DNA of 64,000 nt from Ruegeria sp. 6PALISEP08 (GTDB lineage: Bacteria; Pseudomonadota; Alphaproteobacteria; Rhodobacterales; Rhodobacteraceae), in the NCBI RefSeq assembly GCF_001238295.1, contig NZ_LGXZ01000016.1, positions 43,261-107,260 on the forward strand, in the 5' to 3' direction. Of the stretch, positions 8,808 through 17,408 are shown piece after piece (the first letter of the stretch is position 1; every line of letters starts with the position of its first letter). The notes beneath the pieces were generated by a model, which did not search any database, was not told the DNA's origin, and saw only the letters and a program-made list of their open reading frames with translations. The translations under genes were made by a program, and so were the position numbers.

Positions 8808-9430
8808 TAGCCACTAAAAACCTGTACCCAACGATCAGGGTGAATCGGGTCCTGTATTCGTAGGAAAAGATACCTCGTTTCCTTCCACGTTTTGATCCTG
8901 TTGGTAACATTGTCCAGAACCAAATCGCCTTCACTCGAGCGATAGACTAGAACAGCATGGCCATTGCGATTGGTGTCCAAGACAGTCGCAATTAGTAGCT
9001 TCGTAGGATCCAAACCATTCTGCACAAGTTCAAACTTCTTTTGCAAAGCGAAGTCTTCGCAATCTCCTGACCCTTGCGTCGGCAGTGTCCAGTATTCTTT
9101 TGTCCCATATTGGCTTTGATCCGAAACTGCTCGGATTCTCCGATTGACGCGCGTGTTGATCGTTTTAACGATCTGATTTTCTTTTGCCACGGACAGACCA
9201 GAGCTACGAGCGCTCGCGCACGCCCACGAGTAGTCTTTGCACAGTGATTTGGCACCGGATGGCGCTCCAATCTTTTTGTCAAGACCGATCGAGGGAAGCT
9301 CAGAGGCTTGCAATGTAGCGGCAGACACAAAAAAGCTGCATATAAAACAGACCATTGGGAGATAACCCAGCAGGTTTTTCGATAACACTCCCTGAACTAA
9401 AGTGGGATTTGTCATATCTGCCTTCTCCAT
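8807..9430 (-). CDS. Transglutaminase-like cysteine peptidase (BTLCP family)
   Basis: A 207-residue exported protein. The catalytic triad of bacterial transglutaminase-like peptidases is visible: Cys in GSGDCEDFA, His in NRNGHAVLVYR and Asp in LVLDNVTN. Relatives such as LapG cleave cell-surface adhesins in the periplasm under c-di-GMP control. No LapD-like partner is nearby. The ATG at 9430 is chosen for its AGAGGA ribosome binding site; an earlier ATG at 9490 lacks one. The TAACC/CTAG-rich upstream region was checked for a metal promoter without a convincing match. Confidence 0.85.
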   Translation of the reverse strand: MEKADMTNPTLVQGVLSKNLLGYLPMVCFICSFFVSAATLQASELPSIGLDKKIGAPSGAKSLCKDYSWACASARSSGLSVAKENQIVKTINTRVNRRIRAVSDQSQYGTKEYWTLPTQGSGDCEDFALQKKFELVQNGLDPTKLLIATVLDTNRNGHAVLVYRSSEGDLVLDNVTNRIKTWKETRYLFLRIQDPIHPDRWVQVFSG

Positions 9431-9777
9431 GCTCGTTCCTCTAAAGTATCCAAACTTCCCCGGCCAATGTGTTTTATTCCAAGCCTTCATGTGCTTAGGG
9501 GAATTGCAACAGCTTCTTAGCCTCTAGGGGTAAAGCGGCAAAAATTTGCAGATTCTTTGGTATTTCTTCCTTAGTTGACAGCATCAGAGCATCCACGCCA
9601 TCACCAGCCCGGCATAGCTAACAGAGCGAATTAGAGGGTAAGCTGATCGCAATTCTCTCATTCAACAAAAATACAACAGAGATCGGCCGTCATCGCTGAG
9701 GGTTACGGAATACCGGGACAATGAAGCCGCTCCTCCGCAAGCTGAGATAGCCAGTTTCGGTTTTCCAGGCGCTGCAA
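9431..9777. other. Intergenic region without a gene
   Basis: About 350 bases between the peptidase gene and the CadR-like regulator. I see no reading frame with a good start, no tRNA and no strong hairpin. The peptidase promoter should lie here. Confidence 0.5.
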
Positions 9778-10197
9778 TTAGTGGCCGCTAATGACATCTT
9801 TGACGAAAGGCTCGTTGAGCAACGCCGTTAGCAGAGGGCATGAGGCCGCACCCTCGGTGCAGGTCTGCACAAGTTCTGCCAGTGCTTGCTCCAACCGTTG
9901 GAGGGCGGCGATTTTTGACCTGACGTTGTCGAGATGTCTTGTTGCAACGTCTTCGACGTCACGACAAGCTTGCTCGGGCGCTTTGGACAATTCGCGAAGT
10001 GCGCATGCATCCTGAATGGTAAAGCCAAGATCGCGGCAGCGTTTGATGAATCTGAGCTCGGAGATTTCCCGTTCCGTGTATGCGCGGCGTCCCGAGGCGG
10101 TTCGACCGGCTTTCTCGACTATGCCTTCCCGTTCGTAATAGCGGATCGTCTCGACCGACAGACCGGTCAATCTCGCCGCTTCGCCAATCGCAATCAT
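9778..10197 (-). CDS. MerR-family regulator with CadR-type cysteine spacing
   Basis: A 139-residue protein with an N-terminal winged helix (residues 3-70), a long dimerisation helix and a C-terminal metal loop. Metal ligands are C78, C113 and C120 (gaps 35 and 7). This matches the published CadR triad C77/C112/C119 and differs from Hg-type MerR and PbrR (gaps 35 and 9) and CueR. It is divergent from the MerT-like gene, with the operator at 10213-10243 between them. Similar operators in front of the zinc ATPase and an L,D-transpeptidase suggest it is the local Zn/Cd/Pb activator (inference). Confidence 0.85.
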   Translation of the reverse strand: MIAIGEAARLTGLSVETIRYYEREGIVEKAGRTASGRRAYTEREISELRFIKRCRDLGFTIQDACALRELSKAPEQACRDVEDVATRHLDNVRSKIAALQRLEQALAELVQTCTEGAASCPLLTALLNEPFVKDVISGH

Positions 10198-10212
10198 GTG
10201 ATGACCTTTCCC

Positions 10213-10243
10213 TTGAACCTGTAGCTACTACAGGATGCATGTT
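10213..10243 (+). promoter_or_regulatory. CadR/MerR-type operator-promoter of the merT-like operon
   Basis: Plus strand: -35 TTGAAC, 19-bp spacer with the perfect dyad CTGTAG-CTA-CTACAG, -10 CATGTT. It resembles published CadR operators (CTGTAG/CTACAG half sites) and drives the MerT-like and GDCCVxC genes. Confidence 0.8.
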
Positions 10244-10342
10244 GTCGGTCATGATGTCGAATTTCACAAACCGCGCGAAGCAAGAATCGAGGAAGTCGAA
10301 CCGGCTTCCGTTCGAGTTCGTCAAAGCCGGAGAAAGCTGACC

Positions 10343-10666
10343 ATGAGCAAGTTTGTTGGCGCGAGCTTTCTTGGATCGTTTACCGCACTTGGCGTTGCGA
10401 CCTGCTGCATCTTGCCGATGGCCTTGATTTTACTTGGCTTGGGAGGGAGCTGGCTGGCCGTATTCGGCAAGATCGCCGCCGCGAGTTATTACGTGCTCGG
10501 CGGTTCGACGGCCCTGCTGTTTCTCTCTGGCATCGTCGCGTATCGCCGTGGTTCGCTCGACCGCCTCAAATGGTGGCTGACAGGCAGTTTTGCGTTGACG
10601 GCCATCGCTTGGGTTATCGTGCTCAACGAAATCCGAATAAATGATTTCCTGATAACCTTGATGTGA
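10343..10666 (+). CDS. merT: MerT-like metal transport protein lacking the second Cys pair
   Basis: A 107-residue, three-helix membrane protein. The first helix carries ATCCILP with the vicinal C21/C22 pair seen in MerT/MerF mercury importers. Classical MerT has a second Cys pair in the cytoplasmic loop between helices 2 and 3; here that loop (VAYRRGSLDRLKWW) has none. There is no merP or merA nearby. The ATG at 10343 has a GGAG ribosome binding site and starts a normal MerT N-terminus; 10235 would include the -10 box. Substrate may be Hg(II) or another soft metal. Confidence 0.75.
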   Translation: MSKFVGASFLGSFTALGVATCCILPMALILLGLGGSWLAVFGKIAAASYYVLGGSTALLFLSGIVAYRRGSLDRLKWWLTGSFALTAIAWVIVLNEIRINDFLITLM

Positions 10667-10670
10667 CGCC

Positions 10671-10889
10671 ATGAGTGAAAAGCGCCCGAACCTTGTCAGC
10701 ACGATCATCTGCCCGGAATGTGGACATTCAAGGCCTGAAACGATGCCAACAGACGCGTGCCAGTGGTTCTACGAATGCACATCTTGCGGAAAAGTCCTGA
10801 AGCCACTTCCCGGCGATTGTTGCGTCTACTGTTCCTACGGATCGGCTCCATGCCCGCCAATTCAGGCGGGCTACAAATGCGGCGGTTGA
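10671..10889 (+). CDS. GDCCVxC-domain small cysteine-rich protein
   Basis: A 72-residue soluble protein with ten cysteines: CPEC (14-17), C30, CTSC (36-39), GDCCVYC (48-54), C61 and C70. The GDCCVxC motif defines a family of small (seleno)proteins often found beside mer genes; here all positions are Cys codons. A role in binding metal at the cytoplasmic side of the MerT-like protein is plausible, perhaps replacing its missing loop cysteines (inference). It starts 4 bases after merT and ends before a terminator. Confidence 0.85.
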   Translation: MSEKRPNLVSTIICPECGHSRPETMPTDACQWFYECTSCGKVLKPLPGDCCVYCSYGSAPCPPIQAGYKCGG

Positions 10890-10913
10890 TACGGCGGCCG
10901 GGATGTCGGTTTT

Positions 10914-10957
10914 GTCCGCAAAGCCGGTCATCAGGCTTTGCGGACGCGGGTATTTTT
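10914..10957 (+). terminator. Rho-independent terminator of the merT-like operon
   Basis: A perfect 12-bp stem GTCCGCAAAGCC (10914-10925) with its complement (10934-10945), followed by TATTTTTT. Confidence 0.9.
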
Positions 10958-11100
10958 TCACCGTAAGCTGGAACTTGCCCGGTAGGACAAGGCAGGCGTG
11001 AAGTCACGGATCAACTGGTTTGCCGTGAAGAATGTCACGTAAACCGGGCAGAAGAAGCGAGCGCCGCGTTTTTCAGGATCTTGCCAGCGCCATCGGAACT

Positions 11101-11577
11101 TCATGCGGCCGGGTATCTGGCGAACACCTCTGTGGTTCCATCCTTGCGGATCAGGAAGACGTCAAAAGCTTCGCGTTCGCTTTCCGGCCCCATGCCTGGC
11201 GAGCCGAAAGGCATTCCCGGAACCGACAGTCCGACGGCATCCGGGTGTTCGCCCAGCAGGCGCCGAATGTCAGCGGGCGGGACGTGTCCTTCGATCATGT
11301 AGCCCTCCACGCGGCCCGTGTGGCATGACATCATGCCCTCCGGAATCCCATTGGCGGTTTTATGAGCGTTCAAGGCCTCCCATGCACTGTTTTCCACGCT
11401 CACTTCAAAACCTTCCGCCCGCATGATTTTGATCCACGAGCCGCAGCACCCGCAATTCGGATCCTTCAGGACATGGATTGAGGGGCCTGTTTTCGCGATG
11501 GCGGGAAGCGCCGCGCTTCCAGCAAGGGCCGCGGCTCCTTGCATCACACGGCGGCGGCTCAGTTTATTCATTGTCAT
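11101..11577 (-). CDS. DUF411 metal-binding protein (exported)
   Basis: A 158-residue protein with a twin-arginine-like signal (SRRRVMQGAAALAGSAALP) and a DUF411 domain. The conserved CGCC of DPNCGCCGSW, the SCHTG motif and the Met/Gly-rich GMPFGSPGM are typical. DUF411 proteins are often encoded in copper and other metal resistance clusters, where they probably bind metal in the periplasm. A GGAGGG ribosome binding site precedes the ATG at 11577; an in-frame ATG at 11571 is equally possible. It lies downstream of the mercury-type merR, 280 bases away, on the same strand. Confidence 0.85.
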   Translation of the reverse strand: MTMNKLSRRRVMQGAAALAGSAALPAIAKTGPSIHVLKDPNCGCCGSWIKIMRAEGFEVSVENSAWEALNAHKTANGIPEGMMSCHTGRVEGYMIEGHVPPADIRRLLGEHPDAVGLSVPGMPFGSPGMGPESEREAFDVFLIRKDGTTEVFARYPAA

Positions 11578-11860
11578 GTTCCCTCCTGGGAAATCTTGTC
11601 TTGAACCGATGTGAAAACACACCGGTAAGATTGAATGCGGACGGCATATACGAGACCGCCATAATCGTCACCCTCGGATACTCATCAGATATGGCTTTCT
11701 GGACGACGCAGGGATTTCTCACAATGATCTGGCGCAAACTCTGTTCGGAAACGGAACCTTTGATCTCCTTTTTCGCTACACCTGCCACTCTGGGTCCGGC
11801 TGGGCAATAACCCGGTTCGCATGCAACCCCGCTACCCTCCGTTCAAGGCCCGAATTGGGC

Positions 11861-12274
11861 CTATTTCTCACTGCTGCGTTCGATGGCGTCCACGATCGAA
11901 CATTGCTGAATTTCACCCCGCCCCGGACACGCTGCGATAAGCTCGTCCAGATTATCCTTCAACCGTGCAAGCCCCTCGATCCGCTCCTGAATTTCGTCCC
12001 GCTTTCTGCGCGCTCTGGCCTGCATCGCGACGCACTGGGCATTTGGCGCCGTGCGCAATTCCAGAAGATCCGCGATTTCGGCCAGCGAAAATCCGAGCTT
12101 CTTAGCGCCGGATATGAATTTCAGCCGCCAAAGTGTGTCGCCACTATAATCCCGCGCGCCGCCGCCAATCGGGCGCGGCGGCTGAGAGACAAGGCCCTTC
12201 CTTTCGTAAAATCGGATCGTCTCGACGCCAATCCCGGCCTTGCGCGCGGCCTGGCCGATCCTGAGTGGTTGCAT
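11861..12274 (-). CDS. merR: MerR-family regulator, mercury-type metal site
   Basis: A 137-residue protein with the MerR winged helix (RIGQAARKAGIGVETIRFYE) and metal ligands C81, C116 and C125. The gaps of 35 and 9 are those of Tn501 MerR (C82, C117, C126); PbrR shares this spacing. The operator it faces (12301-12331) is nearly identical to the classical mer operator, which favours Hg(II). It is divergent from a two-gene operon with a YbhN-like protein and an MFS carrier. No mer structural genes follow. Confidence 0.85.
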   Translation of the reverse strand: MQPLRIGQAARKAGIGVETIRFYERKGLVSQPPRPIGGGARDYSGDTLWRLKFISGAKKLGFSLAEIADLLELRTAPNAQCVAMQARARRKRDEIQERIEGLARLKDNLDELIAACPGRGEIQQCSIVDAIERSSEK

Positions 12275-12300
12275 CGCGGTCTCCCTCCGTCACCGGCATC

Positions 12301-12331
12301 TTGACACCGTATCATGATACGGAAGTTAAAA
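12301..12331 (+). promoter_or_regulatory. Mercury-type MerR operator-promoter
   Basis: Plus strand: -35 TTGACA, 19-bp spacer, -10 TTAAAA. The spacer is the perfect palindrome CCGTATCATGATACGG followed by AAG. The Tn501 mer promoter has CCGTAC-ATGA-GTACGGAAG in the same place, so the half site CCGTA/TACGG and the AAG end are shared. The start codon of the YbhN-like gene is at 12364. Confidence 0.88.
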
Positions 12332-12363
12332 CACTGGGGTCTTAGTGGTTGCGAGGATGTCAG

Positions 12364-13392
12364 ATGTGGACCTTCCTGAAACGGTGGTTGCTGCCGGTAT
12401 TCGGCTCCGCCCTGGCGCTCTATCTGGTGTTTGCGCTCTACGGCAGCCTCGATTTTGCGCTGTTTCTGCAAGGGCTGCGCGGAGCCAACGTGTTCTGGAT
12501 CGCCATTCTTGCCGCCACCATCCTGCTGGAGCAGCTGATGAGCGGCTGGAAGTGGCGACAGATCCTGTTTGATGTGAAACCGGTCGGCACCCTGCGGCTG
12601 ACGGGGGCGCTACTGGCCGGTTATGGCGCAAATGTCCTTGTCCCGCTCGGCATCAGCCCGTTGGTCCGGGCCTGGCTGGTTGCCCGGCTTGACCAATTGA
12701 AGATGGCGACCGTGCTTGCAACCGCGATCATCGCCCGGTTCCTCGACGGCGTCGTTTTCGCCCTTTTTGCCGGAGCGGTGGCCGCCGCCGGCCAGATTCC
12801 ACAGATCGAGGGTGAACTGCGGCTGGGATTGAGCGTCGCGGGCCTGTTGAACCTGATGCTTTTCGGCGGCCTGCTTTGGGTTCTGTTCCGGTTCCGCGCG
12901 TCACTTCTGAGCGAAGGCCCTCTGGTCTGCCGCCTCTTCGACTGGGCTGCCGCCCGCATCGGGGCCGATGGCCCATATCTGCGCACCGCGCTCGGTGAAG
13001 GGATCGTCTGGCCGCGGGCACGGGCCCGCCGCATCGCCGCCATTGCCGCGGCCATTGCGGGCAAGCTGGTGGCGACAACCCATTTCCTGTGGGCCGGGCT
13101 GGCGGTTGGCGTGGTGCTGAACGCGTGGGATTACCTGTTCCTGATGGTGTTTGCCGGGTTCGCCATGGTTCTGGGCCGCTTCGTGCGCATCCCGGCGAGC
13201 TTTGTCTTCGGGGCCGGGTTCGCGCTCAAGGCGCTCGGTGTTCCGGACGAGACCGCCCTTCTGATGATCCTGTTTAACTATGTGCTGACGATCCTTCTGG
13301 TGGTCGGGATCGGCCTGACGGTGTTGTGGCAGAGCGGCATCGACATCCGCCGCGCCCGGGCGGAGGCAGAGGCGGCGAATGGCAAGGCGTAA
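12364..13392 (+). CDS. Lysylphosphatidylglycerol synthase TM region (YbhN/UPF0104)-like membrane protein
   Basis: A 342-residue protein made almost entirely of hydrophobic helices (about 8), with the features of the LPG-synthase flippase-like family (no C-terminal synthase domain). Family members move lipids or unknown substrates across the membrane. The ATG at 12364 has a GAGG site; an upstream TTG at 12349 is less likely. Its 3' end overlaps the MFS gene by 14 bases, so the two are co-translated. Control by a mercury-type MerR is unexpected for this family. GC is visibly higher than in the flanking genes. Confidence 0.8.
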   Translation: MWTFLKRWLLPVFGSALALYLVFALYGSLDFALFLQGLRGANVFWIAILAATILLEQLMSGWKWRQILFDVKPVGTLRLTGALLAGYGANVLVPLGISPLVRAWLVARLDQLKMATVLATAIIARFLDGVVFALFAGAVAAAGQIPQIEGELRLGLSVAGLLNLMLFGGLLWVLFRFRASLLSEGPLVCRLFDWAAARIGADGPYLRTALGEGIVWPRARARRIAAIAAAIAGKLVATTHFLWAGLAVGVVLNAWDYLFLMVFAGFAMVLGRFVRIPASFVFGAGFALKALGVPDETALLMILFNYVLTILLVVGIGLTVLWQSGIDIRRARAEAEAANGKA

Positions 13393-14629
13393 TCCCGAAG
13401 ACACGAGATTTTGGCGCATCGCCGGTGCTGGTGCGGTGTTTCAGGGCGGGTCGGCGGCGGTGGACAGCGCGACGGTGGTGGCCAGTCTGGTGCATATGCT
13501 GACCGGTAGCGCGCTGGCCGTGGGCTATGCCAGCACGGTCCTGCGTCTTGGCTGGCTGCTGCCCCAGTTCGCGGTGGGCTACCTCGCCGAGCGCACCGAT
13601 CGGCGCATGCCGTTCTACGCCCTTGGTGCCTATGGGCGGGCGATCACGGGCGCGATGATCGGTATGCTTCTGTGGTGGGGGGCGGACTGGCCGCAGGTCG
13701 ATTGGCCTCCGGTTCCGCTGGCGCTCGGAATGCTGGGGCTGTGGACAATCTACGCCTTCGTCAGCGGCGTGGTCGCGGTGCCCTACAACGACATCGTCGG
13801 CCGGGCGATCCCGTCCGAGCGCCGCAGCCGGATGTTGGCCTGGCGCTTTTTCGGCGGCGGTGTTCTGGCGGTTTTGGTGGCGGGCGTTCTGCGACTCGCG
13901 CTCGACGTGTTGCCGCCGCTCAGGGCCTATGCGCTGATCTTCGGGCTCGGCGCGGTGTTGATGATCGTCTCTGCGACGTTATTTGTCGCCGCGGGTGAAC
14001 CCGCCACCGCTGCAAGGGCGCCACGGGACCGCCCGGCTAACCTGTCTGGTTTTCTGCGCGAAGGTTTCTCTACGCTGCAACGGGACCGCCGGTTCCGGCT
14101 GTTCCTGATCTTCCAATGGCTTGGCGCAGCGACGCTGATGGCATTGCCGTTCTATGTCGTTGCCGCCAGCCGCAGCGGCCTCGGGGCGGCGGATGTCGGA
14201 ACGCTGCTGGCGGCCCAGACCGTCGGCGCGCTGGTCTCGAATCCGGTCTGGGGCCGTATCGGCGACCGGATGGGCAAATTGCGCCTGCTGGGGATAGTGG
14301 CACTGGTGCGTCTCGGACCTCCGGTGCTGGTGTTGCTGCTTGTGGCCACAGGTTCGGGGCTGACCGGTTTCGCGGCGCTGTTCTTCCTGATCGGCGCGAT
14401 GATGAACGGGGTGACCATCGGCTATCTCGGCTACCTGCTGGAGATCTCGCCCGACGACCGCCGTCCGGCCTATTCCGCGTGGTTCAACAGCTTTGCGGCC
14501 CCGGCGGCGCTGGCGCCGCTTGCGGGCGGTGTGGTGGTCAGCATGATCGCCATCGAAGCCGTGTTCATCGCTGCGATCCTGGCCGCGCTGGGACAGGTCG
14601 CGATCGCCGCGCGGCTGACACGGGGTTGA
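13379..14629 (+). CDS. MFS transporter
   Basis: A 416-residue protein with about 12 membrane helices and the MFS cytoplasmic loop after helix 2 (GYLAERTDRRMPFY) with a related loop (GRIGDRMGKLRLLG) in the second half. The substrate cannot be read from the sequence. It overlaps the YbhN-like gene and shares its mercury-type promoter, so the pair may export a metal complex or repair membrane damage (inference). The next 290 bases hold no gene. Confidence 0.85.
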   Translation: MARRNPEDTRFWRIAGAGAVFQGGSAAVDSATVVASLVHMLTGSALAVGYASTVLRLGWLLPQFAVGYLAERTDRRMPFYALGAYGRAITGAMIGMLLWWGADWPQVDWPPVPLALGMLGLWTIYAFVSGVVAVPYNDIVGRAIPSERRSRMLAWRFFGGGVLAVLVAGVLRLALDVLPPLRAYALIFGLGAVLMIVSATLFVAAGEPATAARAPRDRPANLSGFLREGFSTLQRDRRFRLFLIFQWLGAATLMALPFYVVAASRSGLGAADVGTLLAAQTVGALVSNPVWGRIGDRMGKLRLLGIVALVRLGPPVLVLLLVATGSGLTGFAALFFLIGAMMNGVTIGYLGYLLEISPDDRRPAYSAWFNSFAAPAALAPLAGGVVVSMIAIEAVFIAAILAALGQVAIAARLTRG

Positions 14630-14921
14630 AATAGAACCTTGTTCAGGACCAAAGCGTTTCCTCTCAACCCGCAATTCAGATGCGATCCTGTCAAAAGGCA
14701 AGATGGCATGTCTAAACATGGGCGAAGCAGAAAACGTTGAGCGCAGCGATTAGAATTGTTCCGTTCAGAACATGACGGCGAGGTCTCTTCTCGAAAACTC
14801 CAGAAAGCGGGGTACATGTCGAATTCCGCCGCATAGCATCGCGGCGCTGATCGAGGGATATTCGAGGACTGACAAACGAACCTGGTGAGGCACGCGCCTC
14901 TGAACAAAGTTCACCGCGCCG

Positions 14922-15470
14922 TCACCCAATTTTGACCCGTGTGTCGGTGACGAACTCGTAAGGGGGCAGATCGAGGTTGCGGGGCGCGGGGCCTTTCCGA
15001 ATTCTGCCAGACGTGTCGTAATGTGAACCGTGACACGGACAGAACCAACCGTCCCAGTCTCCGGTGGGTTCGCTGCCGCCCTGCCCGAGTGGTATGCATC
15101 CCAGATGGGTGCAAACGCCAATAACTACCAGCCATTCCGGTCGCTGTACGCGCTCGGCGTCAGGTTGCGGGTCGATCATTGGTGCATCGTCTTCTGCTAT
15201 CGCCAGCGCGATCCGCTCTTTAGTCCGGTGGTCTATAAAGATCGGCTTGCCTTTCCATTTGACAGTGATCCTCGTTCCTGGTCCGACACCTTCAAGATCT
15301 ATGTCGACAACGGCTTGGGCGGAGATGTCTGCACTGGGGTTCATGCTGTTAACAAGTGGCCAGACCGCCGCGCCCGTGGCCACGATGGCGGCACCGCCGG
15401 TGACGAAGTATAAGAAATCGCGCCGAGTTTCAGGCTCTGAAGGTGCCTGTCTTTCAGAAAATTCAGACAT
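14922..15470 (-). CDS. petA: Ubiquinol-cytochrome c reductase Rieske iron-sulfur subunit
   Basis: A 182-residue protein with a twin-arginine-like motif (ETRRDFLYFVTGG), one membrane anchor and a Rieske domain with CTHLGC and CPCHGSHYD as the two cluster-binding loops. In the bc1 complex it carries electrons from ubiquinol to cytochrome c1. No petB or petC is nearby, so this is probably an accessory copy replacing a copper-damaged chromosomal subunit (inference). AGGAGGAAC precedes the start. It is the last gene of the long copper operon. Confidence 0.93.
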   Translation of the reverse strand: MSEFSERQAPSEPETRRDFLYFVTGGAAIVATGAAVWPLVNSMNPSADISAQAVVDIDLEGVGPGTRITVKWKGKPIFIDHRTKERIALAIAEDDAPMIDPQPDAERVQRPEWLVVIGVCTHLGCIPLGQGGSEPTGDWDGWFCPCHGSHYDTSGRIRKGPAPRNLDLPPYEFVTDTRVKIG

Positions 15471-15574
15471 ATTGTTCCTCCTGTGCGTCAGGATAGGTTC
15501 ATCGAATGATAGGACTTGGACGAGGTGGATCAGTCGCCCTGGTCCTCTTCTTCTTCACCGCGATGCCCCATTCC

Positions 15575-15685
15575 CTATTCATCAGAGTGATCTTCGTCGG
15601 TGTCACCGTGCAATGCCTTTACAGGCAGTGCACCGGCCGTCAGGTGCAGTTCAATTGCTGCTCTCCGAATTGGATTTGCTAACAT
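15575..15685 (-). CDS. Possible small protein, 36 aa
   Basis: A short frame starting MLANPIRRAAIELHLTAG and ending in an acidic tail (DTDEDHSDE), with GGAAGGGAAG upstream of the ATG. It fills part of the 328-base gap between the DUF2933 and Rieske genes in the operon direction. I recognise no family; it may be chance. Confidence 0.3.
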   Translation of the reverse strand: MLANPIRRAAIELHLTAGALPVKALHGDTDEDHSDE

Positions 15686-15798
15686 GGCAACTTCCCTTCC
15701 TTATTGGGTTACAAATTTGTTCTGATCAGTTGGCCGTTGCTGCTCCTTGTTGCGCAGTGTTCTTGCCGCAAAGCCGCCAGCTATACAGGGCGCCGTTC

Positions 15799-16077
15799 TC
15801 AGTGTTTGCCGTGGCCGCGATGCATTAAGAAATGCATGCCCACGCAGACCAGCAAGAACAGCAACGGAGAACTGAGCAAAGGATAGAGTGTCTCGCGGTA
15901 TTCCCAACCCAGAACAGCGGCGCCCAACGCGATCGCAATGACAACCGGGAGCCAATTACGCTTGGCACCGTTGGCCGTCTGATCTTCGGTTTTGGGCGCT
16001 TCGGCCGTTTCGTCAGAGCTGACCCTTTCGGTCGTCTCCTGTGTGGCGCGGGTTTCGTCGAAATTTGATTGGGTCAT
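15799..16077 (-). CDS. DUF2933-family small membrane protein
   Basis: A 92-residue protein: a polar, Thr/Glu-rich N-terminal half, then two hydrophobic segments (about 47-65 and 70-86) and the C-terminal signature LLVCVGMHFLMHRGHGKH. The His/Met/Cys-rich end is the DUF2933 hallmark, common in copper and other metal clusters. The start at 16077 overlaps the stop of the APC gene by ATGA. A paralogue is at 43759-44082. Confidence 0.8.
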   Translation of the reverse strand: MTQSNFDETRATQETTERVSSDETAEAPKTEDQTANGAKRNWLPVVIAIALGAAVLGWEYRETLYPLLSSPLLFLLVCVGMHFLMHRGHGKH

Positions 16078-17408
16078 AGCTGATTTGCCTCCTTTTCGAT
16101 GATCCATTGTTTGAGAAAGATGCGCTCATAGACGAAGACCAAGCCGATGCCAGCAACGGCATAAACCACGATCATCGGATCCGAGCGTAGTTTGAGTATT
16201 GTGAACGCGATCAGCACCACCGCATCCAGCGTCAGAGCGGTCAGCAAGACCCATCCCCGGGCGTTGATCTGACCGCGCAAGCGTCGCCAGACACCCCAAT
16301 GCACCGCCATGTCCATCACCAGGTAGAAGAACGCCCCCAACGAGGCGATGCGAGACAGGTCGAACAACACCGCAAGCAGACCCGCAATCACGACCGTGTA
16401 GATCAGCGTGTGAGACTGGATGCTGCCCGTCATGCCGAAATGGCTGTGCGGGATCATCTTCATGTCGGTCAGCATCGCCAGCATCCGGGACACGGCGAAA
16501 ACGCTGGCGATCAGCCCCGAGGCCGTTGCCACCATCGCCAGCGCAACGGTCAGGTAGAACCCGCCCTGCCCCAGCACCGGCTTGGCAGCCTCGGCCAGAG
16601 CATAGTCCTGCGCCGCGCGGATCTGCTCGGGCGGCAGGCTGACGCCGACCGCAAGGGCGACCAGCAGGTAGACCACCGTGCAGATCGCGATCGAGATCAT
16701 GATGGTGCGCCCGACATTGCGGTGCGGGTCGACGATCTCAGCCCCGCTGTTGGTGATGGTGGTGAAGCCCTTGAACGCGAGGATCGACAGGGCCACCGAG
16801 GCGACGAACCCCAACGGCGCCGCCGGTTCCGAGCCCTGAACCTGCCAGGTTCCGCCCGCCGCCCAAAGTGCGGCGATGCCGAATATTGCGATCCCGCCGA
16901 TCTTGAGCGCCGACATGATGATCGACCACAACCCCACCGACCGGTTGCCCGACCGGTTCACCGCATAGGCAAAGACGATCAGCGCAACCGCGACCAAAGG
17001 TACCAGCGGTCCGCTCTCGATGTTGAACGGGCGGAGCGCATAGCTCGCGAATGTACGCGCGACGAGGCTTTCGTTGATCACCATCGACAGCGCCATCAGC
17101 AGCGAGGCCGCCGCCGCAACCGCCCCGGGCCCGTAGGCCTTGGTCAGGATCATGGCGATGCCGCCCGATGAGGGCCAGGCGTTGGACATGGCGATATAGG
17201 AATAAGCGCTGAAACCCGTCACCACGGCCCCGACCACGAAGGACAGCGGAAACCACGGCCCCGCCAGCCCGGCGATCTGTCCGGTCAGTGCAAATATCCC
17301 CGCGCCGATCATAACGCCGGTACCCATGGCGACGGCCCCGGTCAGCGAGATTGATCCGGGCTTCAGCGCGCCATCGGCGCCGTGCGTATTATGCTCGTGC
17401 GTACTCAA
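16074..17408 (-). CDS. APC-superfamily amino acid permease
   Basis: A 444-residue protein with about 12 helices and the APC helix 1 motif ([17 protein letters not shown]). The N-terminus has His residues (STHEHNTHG). The substrate is unknown; amino acids are usual. It overlaps copA upstream and the DUF2933 gene downstream by ATGA, so it is firmly part of the copper operon. Uptake of an amino acid ligand or a thiol precursor is possible (inference). Confidence 0.88.
   Translation of the reverse strand: MSTHEHNTHGADGALKPGSISLTGAVAMGTGVMIGAGIFALTGQIAGLAGPWFPLSFVVGAVVTGFSAYSYIAMSNAWPSSGGIAMILTKAYGPGAVAAAASLLMALSMVINESLVARTFASYALRPFNIESGPLVPLVAVALIVFAYAVNRSGNRSVGLWSIIMSALKIGGIAIFGIAALWAAGGTWQVQGSEPAAPLGFVASVALSILAFKGFTTITNSGAEIVDPHRNVGRTIMISIAICTVVYLLVALAVGVSLPPEQIRAAQDYALAEAAKPVLGQGGFYLTVALAMVATASGLIASVFAVSRMLAMLTDMKMIPHSHFGMTGSIQSHTLIYTVVIAGLLAVLFDLSRIASLGAFFYLVMDMAVHWGVWRRLRGQINARGWVLLTALTLDAVVLIAFTILKLRSDPMIVVYAVAGIGLVFVYERIFLKQWIIEKEANQL

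Noticed and set aside
9504..9534. A possible MerR-type promoter upstream of the transglutaminase-like peptidase (TTTACC, 19 bp, TTGCAA)
   Set aside because: The spacing fits, but the spacer has no proper 6-3-6 dyad and both boxes are weak.
11564..11788. A 74-codon minus-strand frame between the DUF411 and merR genes
   Set aside because: It overlaps the DUF411 start region, has no good start signal and no recognisable domain.
16299..17171. Long open frame on the plus strand opposite the APC permease
   Set aside because: His/Arg/Asp-rich shadow of a high-GC gene; the permease on the other strand is clearly real.
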